A DNA stretch of 57,418 bases from assembly GCA_018401435.1 (NCBI GenBank), contig JAGYJW010000042.1, positions 1 to 57,418 on the forward strand, read 5' to 3'. The position numbers were made by a program, and so were the translations under genes. The notes beneath the pieces were generated by a model. That model worked only from the letters and a program-made list of their open reading frames with translations, made no database searches and was not told the origin of the DNA. Positions 51,671 through 57,418 of this stretch are shown here, piece after piece. Numbering within the stretch: position 1 is the first letter of the stretch; the number at the start of each line of letters is the position of its first letter. The DNA is from Deltaproteobacteria bacterium. Its GTDB lineage: Bacteria > Myxococcota_A > UBA796 > UBA2385.

Positions 51671-52421
51671 TCAGCCCCAGGCCCCAGGGGGGCGCGGCTC
51701 GGCCAGGGCCAGGCGCAGCATGCGCAGATAGCGGGGCCTGGGCACGGCTTCGGCGCCCATGCGGGCGAGGTGCGGGGTCATCGCCTGGCAGTCCACAAAG
51801 TGGTATCCCTCTGCGAAGATGCGGTCGCAGAGCAGCTTCAGGGCCAGCTTGCTGGTGTCTGGCTGGCGGTGGAACATGCTCTCGCCAAAGAAGGCCGCGC
51901 CCAGGGCCAGGCCGTAGAGACCCCCCACCAGGTCCTCCCCCGACCACACCTCCACCGAGTGTGCATGGCCGCGGCGCCACAGCCCGCCCCAGGCCGCCTC
52001 CAGGTTGGGGGTGATCCAGGTGCCGGATTGGCGGGGCCGGGGCTGCACAGGCGGCCATCACCTCGGGAAAGGCCCGGTCGAAGCTGAAGGAGAAGCCGCC
52101 GTTGCGCATGCGCTTGTCCAGGCTGCGGCCGACCTTGAGGGCGCCGGGCAGCAGCAAGGCGCGGGGATTCGGGCTGCACCAGGGGATGGGATCGCTGCCG
52201 GTCCACGGGAAGAAGCCGTTGGCATAGGCCGCCAGGATGCCCTCCTCGCTGATGCGTCCACCCACGAAGAGCAGGCCCGTCGGGTCGTTGGGGTCTGGCG
52301 CCACCGGAATCAGGCCGGCGAGAGGATGTCGGGCCAGGGGGCCCTCCTGGGCGGGAGGTAGGGGGGGGGCGACCGGCCGACCGGCGGCTGCACCCTTCGA
52401 CGATTCAAGGATAGACAGCAT
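51671..52421 (-). CDS. aat: Leucyl/phenylalanyl-tRNA-protein transferase (Aat), frameshifted
   Basis: An N-end-rule enzyme that adds Leu or Phe to N-terminal Arg/Lys of proteins, marking them for ClpAP. The N-terminal half ending FDRAFPEVMAAC is in one frame. The C-terminal half (TWITPNLEAAWGGLWRRGHA, LVGGLYGLALGAAFFGESMF, FVDCQAMTPHLARMGAE) is in another. A one-base insertion or two-base deletion near 52030-52045 joins them. The ATG at 52421 has no good SD. The repaired length of about 250 aa is typical. Confidence 0.85.
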
Positions 52422-52443
52422 ACGGGCGGGGCCCGATCCTGCC

Positions 52444-52449
52444 GATAGG
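52444..52449 (+). promoter_or_regulatory. Candidate -10 element upstream of beta-helix lipoprotein
   Basis: GATAGG 19 bp before the ATG at 52469, followed by a clear GAGGAG SD. It is one of the recurring G[AT]TAG[CG] elements of this window. Confidence 0.3.
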
Positions 52450-52468
52450 CCAGCGAGGAGTCCCGACG

Positions 52469-54343
52469 ATGCAGACCTCACCCGCCCGTTGCTTCCTGAC
52501 CATTCTTGCAGCACTCGGCCTCAGCGCCTGCGGCCTGGGCGCGGACACCGGGGTCCCCGCGGACGCGGCCGACGGCGCCGATGGCAGCGATGGCGCGGAT
52601 GGCGGTGACGGCGATGACGGCAGCGCCCTGGTCTACACCGAACACTGCGGGGTCGTCTCGTCAGACGAGACCTGGCGCCAGGACGACAACCCCCACCTGA
52701 TCGCCTGCAGCCTGCAGGTGGATGGCGGCCACCTCACCATCGAGGCGGGGGTCGAGATCTATGTGCGCGAAGGCTTCGGGCTCACCGTGGGCGAGCTGGG
52801 CCAGGCCTCCCGTCTCAGCATCGACGGCACCCCCTCCAACCCGGTGCGCTTCCGCCCCGAGGCCGACGACGGCCTCCCTGGGTCCTGGCTGGGCATCCGC
52901 CTGGCCGAAGACACGGCAGAGGCGAGCATTCACAACACGGTGCTGGTCAATGGCGGAAAGACCACCAACGGCGCCTTGTCCATGGTGCTGGTGGGCGATG
53001 TCACCGTCGATGTGCAGGGCCTCGAGGTGCAGGGCTCGGCGGGCTGCGGCGTCGAGCTTCGCAGCGGCGCCGGGCTGGCAGAAGGCAGCCGCGACATCCA
53101 TGTGGCCGACACCCTCGGGCCGCCGGCCTGCGCCCGGGCCTCCAACGCCCACACCTTGCCCGGGCTGGACCTCGGCAGCAGCTATGCCAGCGAGGCCGAG
53201 CCCTATATCGAGATCTCGGGCGGAGAACTCGAGACCTCGGTGACCTGGGAGAACCTGGGCCTGCCCTATGGCGTGCGCGACACCTTCGTGGTGGGGCGCC
53301 CCCTCGACCCGGCCGTGCTCACCATCGGCCCCGGCACCACGGTCGCCTTTGACCAGAACCAGGGCCTGGAGCTTTCCACCGATGGCGACGCCTCGGGGCT
53401 CATCGCGCTGGGCGAAGAGGGCAACCCGGTCACCTTCACCGGCCTGGGCTCCCAGGAGCCGGGGAGCTGGGTGGGCATCATCGCGCGCCGCGGCACCGAC
53501 CCTGCGCAGTTCATCCTGCGTCACACCCGGGTGGAATATGCCGGCAGTCGGAACAGCAGCATCCTGATCGAGGATACGGAGCTGCTGGCCGACCATCTCA
53601 CCGTCTTCGGCTCCTATAGCAACGGCCTGCTGTTCAACCGCACCGGCGCCTTCCGTCGGGACAGCCTGGTGGTGCAGTCCATGGGGCACAACGGCGCCCC
53701 CTTGACGGTGGACGCCCGGGCCGTGGCCAGCATCCCCAGCGAGGGTCTGCTGCTGGACAGCGAAGACGACACCTACGACCTCATCTACGTCACGGGCAAC
53801 AGCGCCGTGCGCAGCAGCGGCACCTGGAAGAACCTGGGCATGCGCTACTTCATCACGGGTGAGGTCGATGTCTCGGGCTCCTCGGATGCGCCGGCCATCC
53901 TCACCATCGAGAGCGGCACCGAGCTGCTCTTCGCCGACAACGGCGACAAGCTCAGCATCGGCCAGGAGGGCGCCGCCGGGCTGATCCTGGGCGGTATGGA
54001 CTGCGCCACCACCACGGCGGATCCCGTCGTGCTGCGGGGCGGCCGCAGCAGCGCCGCGGGGGCCTGGAATGGCCTGCACCTCTTCTACGACTATGACGAC
54101 GCCGCGTCTTGCCTTGGCAATTTCGTCGTGGACGGGTCGGGCGGAGCCGGCGCCGTGCGCCTGACCGGCAGCCCCTCCCAGCCCCAGGTCGCGACCCTCA
54201 CCCGGGCCACCCTGCGCAACCTGCCCGACAGCACCTGCCCGGCTTGGGCCAACAACAACGGCACCTTCACCATCGTGGACAGCGAGACCGACCACACGCT
54301 GGGCTGGAATCCCACCGGCAGCTGCGCGGTGCCCGAACTCTGA
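52469..54343 (+). CDS. Large beta-helix-type lipoprotein with Asp-Gly linker
   Basis: A 624-aa protein with the lipobox LSAC (Cys21), a DGADGSDGADGGDGDDG tether and repeated beta-helix-like rungs. Repeated elements include LTIEAGVEIYVREGFGL, GTPSNPVRF, GSWLGIRLAEDTA and LTIGPGTTVAFDQNQGL, a pattern of right-handed parallel beta-helix proteins in myxobacteria. It is probably surface-anchored with an adhesive or structural role. Its GAGGAG SD and GATAGG element suggest its own promoter. Confidence 0.75.
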   Translation: MQTSPARCFLTILAALGLSACGLGADTGVPADAADGADGSDGADGGDGDDGSALVYTEHCGVVSSDETWRQDDNPHLIACSLQVDGGHLTIEAGVEIYVREGFGLTVGELGQASRLSIDGTPSNPVRFRPEADDGLPGSWLGIRLAEDTAEASIHNTVLVNGGKTTNGALSMVLVGDVTVDVQGLEVQGSAGCGVELRSGAGLAEGSRDIHVADTLGPPACARASNAHTLPGLDLGSSYASEAEPYIEISGGELETSVTWENLGLPYGVRDTFVVGRPLDPAVLTIGPGTTVAFDQNQGLELSTDGDASGLIALGEEGNPVTFTGLGSQEPGSWVGIIARRGTDPAQFILRHTRVEYAGSRNSSILIEDTELLADHLTVFGSYSNGLLFNRTGAFRRDSLVVQSMGHNGAPLTVDARAVASIPSEGLLLDSEDDTYDLIYVTGNSAVRSSGTWKNLGMRYFITGEVDVSGSSDAPAILTIESGTELLFADNGDKLSIGQEGAAGLILGGMDCATTTADPVVLRGGRSSAAGAWNGLHLFYDYDDAASCLGNFVVDGSGGAGAVRLTGSPSQPQVATLTRATLRNLPDSTCPAWANNNGTFTIVDSETDHTLGWNPTGSCAVPEL

Positions 54344-54430
54344 GCGCCCCGCGCGGTGGGCTGGCAGCGGGATCTGAGGCACGATCTCGGCGGCTACGGT
54401 AGAATGGGGCGTCCCCTGCTCGGTTCGTCC

Positions 54431-55801
54431 ATGCCCCGCCTGCGCCGGTCCCGCCCCTCCGCCCTGTTGTGTGGGCTCCTGCTCGCCCTCAGCCCGGCCG
54501 CCCTGGCCGAGGACCTGATCCTCGACGTGGGCGAGAAGATCGACCTGCTGACCAGTGACGGTCTGGCCCTCAGCGGCAACTGGGCCCGCGTCTATCCAAA
54601 TAGCGCCGATGACGGCTGGACCCTCTTCGTCACCGGTGGAAACACCTACAACATCATGGAGATGACCGCGGATTTCCAGGTGACGACGCCCAAGATCCGC
54701 CTGGTCAACGACTGGCCGGAACGCCTGGTCGACCACATGATTCAGCGCTGCCCCGACGGCACCTGGTTCCATGTCGCGTCGGCCAACATCACGGTGCCCA
54801 ACGACAGCGCCTACCTCTTTCGCTACGACGCCGACTTCAACATCCTGTGCAGCGCGACCATCGCCGAGTCCGACCCCGAGTACCGCTACAACGACGCCCC
54901 GCTGGTCTGCACCGGCGGCGCCACCGCGGACAACCCCATGGACGGCACGGCCTCGCACACCGAGGGCGAGGTCTTTCAGACCCCCTTCTTGTTCTTCGAC
55001 CAGGACTGCAACCTCAGCCACTCCGAGCTGCACCCCACCTTTCCGCCGGTGTCGGGGGCCAGCATCATCTATGACGAGGATGGCGGCTACTTCTGGGAGA
55101 TTCGCACCTCACCCGACGACTTCACCCTGCTCTGGCAGCTCTACCGGGACTGGATGATCCCCGTCGATCGCAGCCAGGTGGTGGACACGGTCGTGCCCGA
55201 CGACCACACCACCCAGTGGCCCCAGGCCGCGCTGCGCATCGGGGACTACTACCTCGTGGCCCACCTCGCCCGGGCGCCAGGCATCATCTACAATTCCGAC
55301 AAGGGCGACGTGTGGGTGCAGGTCTTCGACCGCAACCTCAACGTGCTGCAGTCGCTCCAGCTCACCGAGTACGGGGATGGGGAGGGCGCCCAGCGGCCCT
55401 GGATGACCTGGCGCGACGACACCCTGGTGGTGGTCTTTGACGAGACCCTGCAGCCCCGCCTGGTGCCCCTCACCCTCAACACCGCGCTCATCGGCGGCGG
55501 CGACGACGGGGGCACGGATGGCACCGACGGCACGGACGGCACCGATGGTACGGACGGCACCGATGGTACGGATGGCACGGATGGCACGGATGGCGCCGAT
55601 GGCGGCACGGGCGATGGCGGCGACGGCGGAGACGGGACGGTAGACACCGGGCCCGGCGACGACGGCGGCAAGACCACGCCCCCGGTTGAAGACAAGGGCT
55701 GCGGCGGCGGCTGCGCCAGCTCGGGCGCACCGGCGGGCACGGCTGCCCTCGGCCTGCTGGGCCTGGCCGGCCTGCTTTGGCGCCGGCGGCGCCCGGCCTG
55801 A
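54431..55801 (+). CDS. Exported protein with MYXO-CTERM-like sorting signal and (Thr-Asp-Gly)n linker
   Basis: The ATG at 54431 gives a good signal peptide (SALLCGLLLALSPAALAED); an in-frame ATG at 54404 is the alternative. The mature domain of about 340 aa is beta-propeller-like (DDGWTLFVTGGNTYNIMEM, QVFDRNLNVLQSLQLTEY). A (TDG)9 linker follows, then CGGGC, a hydrophobic helix (GTAALGLLGLAGLLW) and RRRR at the very end: the tripartite MYXO-CTERM type. In that system a sortase-like rhombosortase/myxosortase cuts after the Cys motif and lipid-anchors the protein. It is a likely cell-surface protein. Confidence 0.82.
   Translation: MPRLRRSRPSALLCGLLLALSPAALAEDLILDVGEKIDLLTSDGLALSGNWARVYPNSADDGWTLFVTGGNTYNIMEMTADFQVTTPKIRLVNDWPERLVDHMIQRCPDGTWFHVASANITVPNDSAYLFRYDADFNILCSATIAESDPEYRYNDAPLVCTGGATADNPMDGTASHTEGEVFQTPFLFFDQDCNLSHSELHPTFPPVSGASIIYDEDGGYFWEIRTSPDDFTLLWQLYRDWMIPVDRSQVVDTVVPDDHTTQWPQAALRIGDYYLVAHLARAPGIIYNSDKGDVWVQVFDRNLNVLQSLQLTEYGDGEGAQRPWMTWRDDTLVVVFDETLQPRLVPLTLNTALIGGGDDGGTDGTDGTDGTDGTDGTDGTDGTDGTDGADGGTGDGGDGGDGTVDTGPGDDGGKTTPPVEDKGCGGGCASSGAPAGTAALGLLGLAGLLWRRRRPA
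55511..55603. repeat. 9-bp tandem repeat encoding (Thr-Asp-Gly)n
   Basis: About nine 9-base units GGN-ACN-GAY code for consecutive Thr-Asp-Gly, followed by Ala-Asp-Gly. Codons alternate between ACC/ACG and GAC/GAT, so the array is not freshly expanded. Length changes would stay in frame. Confidence 0.8.
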
Positions 55802-55802
55802 C

Positions 55803-56444
55803 TCAGTCGCTGTCGGCCACCGCCCGATCCTCGTCGGGCAAGGCCCACAAGCTGCCAAAGGCCCGCCAGAGCTGGCCGGTCAGGGTCGGGCCGCTGTCGC
55901 GGCGGCTGCGGGCGCGCAGGTAGTCGTTGAGGCTGTTGCCGGCCTCGTCGCGCCGATCGTCGGGGCGCTTGAGGTTCATATTGATGCGGGTGACGCCGCT
56001 GCTGCCCTTGTGCACCATGACAATGGTGCCGTCGGCGCCGACGCTCTCGACCACGGCCACATGGGTCAGCTCGTCGTCGCGCCGACCGTTGCCATTGCGG
56101 TCATAGGTGTCGTCGAAGAAGGCCACATCGCCCACCTGGGGCAGCTTGTGGCTGTGCAGCAGGCCGCGGTCCGAGGCCAGCTCGTAGAGGTCCTTGCTGG
56201 ATCCCGACAGCGTTGTGCCGGCGCGGGCATAGGCGGCCTCCACCATGCCCGAGCAGTCGTTGCGGTAGACCTCGCCAAGGGCCGTCAGGCGGCTCTGCCC
56301 CACCAGGTCGGCGGCCCACGCGTGGTCGTCGAGCACCTTGGTGTCGGGGACCTGAGCCACGGGCTCGGGGGCCGACTCGTCACAGGCCGTCAGCGCGAGT
56401 GGAAGCGGAAGCAGGAAGGCCAAAGCGCGGGCGTGGCGGTACAT
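55803..56444 (-). CDS. NlpC/P60-CHAP-like lipoprotein with Ca-binding-like loop
   Basis: A 213-aa protein with the lipobox LTAC (Cys21). The amidase-like core has a Cys in NDCSGMVEAAYARAG and a later His in LTHVAVVESVG, as in NlpC/P60 or CHAP cysteine peptidases; the LPQVGDVAFFD stretch is typical. An EF-hand/dockerin-like loop (DRNGNGRRDDE) interrupts the core. It may cut peptidoglycan cross-links or act as an envelope amidase. It ends one base from the convergent MYXO-CTERM gene. Confidence 0.75.
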   Translation of the reverse strand: MYRHARALAFLLPLPLALTACDESAPEPVAQVPDTKVLDDHAWAADLVGQSRLTALGEVYRNDCSGMVEAAYARAGTTLSGSSKDLYELASDRGLLHSHKLPQVGDVAFFDDTYDRNGNGRRDDELTHVAVVESVGADGTIVMVHKGSSGVTRINMNLKRPDDRRDEAGNSLNDYLRARSRRDSGPTLTGQLWRAFGSLWALPDEDRAVADSD

Positions 56445-56664
56445 GGGTCGCTCCCCGGTGGATAGGTCTGGAGGCGGGCCTGGGTGATTTCAGCGCGCCA
56501 CGCACAAGCAGGATACCACGGAACAACCGGCAGCCCGCGCTGTTCTCCGCCGATCGGGGCCCACGCCTCCTCGAATTGGGTAATCGTTTCTGGGTGCTCC
56601 CAGTATAGCGGCGCAGCCAGCAATCTCGGGGAGGGTGCCTGCCCGCCCTGAAGGCGCGGTGGGC
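56445..56664. other. 220-bp intergenic spacer
   Basis: The region between the SGNH-like gene and the NlpC/P60-like gene, both on the minus strand, is less GC-rich around 56560-56610 and carries TATACT on the minus strand at 56605-56600, a fair -10. No open frame with family signature and no convincing hairpin-plus-T-run was seen. Confidence 0.35.
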
Positions 56665-57417
56665 TCATCGGCGGCGAGGATCCGGGACCCGCGCCCGCAC
56701 CACGGGCTCGAGCTGGCGCGCGATCGCGGCGTGGGCCGCCGCGTTGTAGTACTCCTGCCGCTCGAACCAGTCGGTGAGGGGGGGCGTGAAGGCGTCGGCC
56801 GGGTCGACCACGGGCACCCCCGCTTCGGCCCCCACCGCATCGACGGCGGCGCGGAAGGGCTCCATCTCGGCCAGGCTCCAGACCCCCTCGATGTCGGGAT
56901 GGATGACCACCTGCTGGAGCAGGACGACCTCGATCTGGGCGCCGCGCAGGCGGGCGACCACCGATCGGAGCGATCGAGAGAAGGTGGGCACCGGCACCTT
57001 CACCGTGGGCGGGCGGCCGACCAGGTGCCGGGCCAGGCGCGAGCCCCGCAGCAGCACGAAGCGCACCAGGGCGCTCGACAGCACCAGGTTGACCGCCGGG
57101 CGATCGGGGTGGAGCACCCAGGCCTCGGGGATGCCCGCATAGAGCGCCTCGTTGAAGCCGCCGTGGCCCAGCACGACCAGGGCAGGCCGCGCGGCCACGA
57201 TGGCGTCGAGCTGCCCGCGCTCGACGAAGAGGATGGTGGAGCCCGGCACCGCGAGGTTCCACACCTCCACCGGCAGCCCCGCGCGGCCCAGGCCCGCGGC
57301 GAGCTGCTCGGGCCAGGCGAGGCCCCAGGGGACATCCTGCGCGAAGAGGTGGCCGGCGCCGGTCGCGATGACGCGCGGGCGCGTGGGGTCGGGGGGGGCG
57401 TCCAGGCGAAAGCGCCC
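56665..57417 (-). CDS. SGNH-hydrolase-like protein lacking the Ser nucleophile, 5'-partial
   Basis: The frame is open to the right edge. The visible fold is SGNH-like: RVIATGAGHLFAQDVPWG aligns with the block I GDS region, EVWNLAVPGSTI follows as in many members, VVLGHGGFNEAL corresponds to block III, and YYNAAAHAAIARQL carries the terminal His. The block I GDS reads GAG at 57360-57352, so the catalytic Ser is not at its usual place. It may be inactive or an AlgX-like variant. The last part ends PVVRARVPDPRRR. Confidence 0.6.
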   Translation of the reverse strand, partial: GRFRLDAPPDPTRPRVIATGAGHLFAQDVPWGLAWPEQLAAGLGRAGLPVEVWNLAVPGSTILFVERGQLDAIVAARPALVVLGHGGFNEALYAGIPEAWVLHPDRPAVNLVLSSALVRFVLLRGSRLARHLVGRPPTVKVPVPTFSRSLRSVVARLRGAQIEVVLLQQVVIHPDIEGVWSLAEMEPFRAAVDAVGAEAGVPVVDPADAFTPPLTDWFERQEYYNAAAHAAIARQLEPVVRARVPDPRRR

Positions 57418-57418
57418 C

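Noticed and set aside
55511..55603. CRISPR-like array
   Set aside because: The repeats are 9 bp and contiguous, with no spacers and with coding periodicity.
1..57418. tRNA or rRNA genes
   Set aside because: No cloverleaf with the T-loop consensus and no rRNA core sequence was seen in the short intergenic gaps.

Overview
The window is about 70% GC, densely packed and read on both strands. It looks like a chromosomal segment of a Myxococcota/deltaproteobacterial-type Gram-negative bacterium. The pointers are a C-terminal MYXO-CTERM-like sorting tripartite (Cys motif, hydrophobic stretch, Arg cluster) at 54431-55801, many lipoproteins with Asp-Gly-rich linkers behind the lipid Cys, a Hanks-type kinase with a membrane anchor and coiled coil, and abundant exported beta-rich proteins. 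No rRNA, tRNA, IS element, integrase or CRISPR array was found, and no gene-free stretch exceeds 300 bases; the longest gaps are about 160-220 bp.

Layout. 2-4147: an S41 protease fragment converges on a degenerate, frameshifted GpsA-like gene that follows a PlsB-type acyltransferase. 4312-4905: a small secreted protein. 4928-13090 (minus): a run of TPM protein, TIM44-like zinc-ribbon protein, orphan DNA methylase, trkA, trkH and uup. 13167-16209: a TetR regulator, a small periplasmic protein and two lipoproteins. 16231-18675: lon. 18880-19427: a truncated glycosyltransferase and a truncated PTS EIIA-like gene meet head-on at one breakpoint. 19599-21586: a MaoC dehydratase, a LysE-type exporter, a 65-aa protein and a lipoprotein. 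21570-27379 (minus): an operon of two paralogous exported proteins, one with a TonB-receptor-plug-like stretch and a Gly-Gly-Val linker, plus a small membrane protein. 27465-29038: an aldo/keto reductase and a lipoprotein.

29139-37152 (plus): membrane glycosyltransferase-like protein, deoxynucleoside kinase, unknown protein, Ser/Thr kinase, B12-binding radical SAM enzyme and PDZ protein. 37159-39913 (minus): metG-rlmN. 40097-43195: a large M16 peptidase. 43211-46754 (minus): lipoprotein, FtsX-like permease, D12-class DNA methylase and ZnuA-like binding protein, all overlapping or nearly so. 46853-48275: FprA-type ferredoxin-NADP reductase converging on an arylsulfotransferase-like lipoprotein. 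49949-52421: a carbamoyltransferase and aat. 52469-57417: beta-helix lipoprotein, MYXO-CTERM protein, NlpC/P60-like lipoprotein and an SGNH-hydrolase-like partial gene.

At least five genes (gpsA-like, znuA-like, permease, fprA, aat) are broken by small frameshifts. In gpsA-like, znuA-like, the permease and fprA each shift is what one missing base would give, mostly in short G/C runs. That is more like consensus errors in a draft assembly than decay, so their annotation spans are reconstructions. The most unusual biology seen is the paralogous exported pair at 22194-27379 and the DNA methylase embedded in a transport-like operon at 43211-46754. All functions were assigned by eye from motifs; no database search was run.
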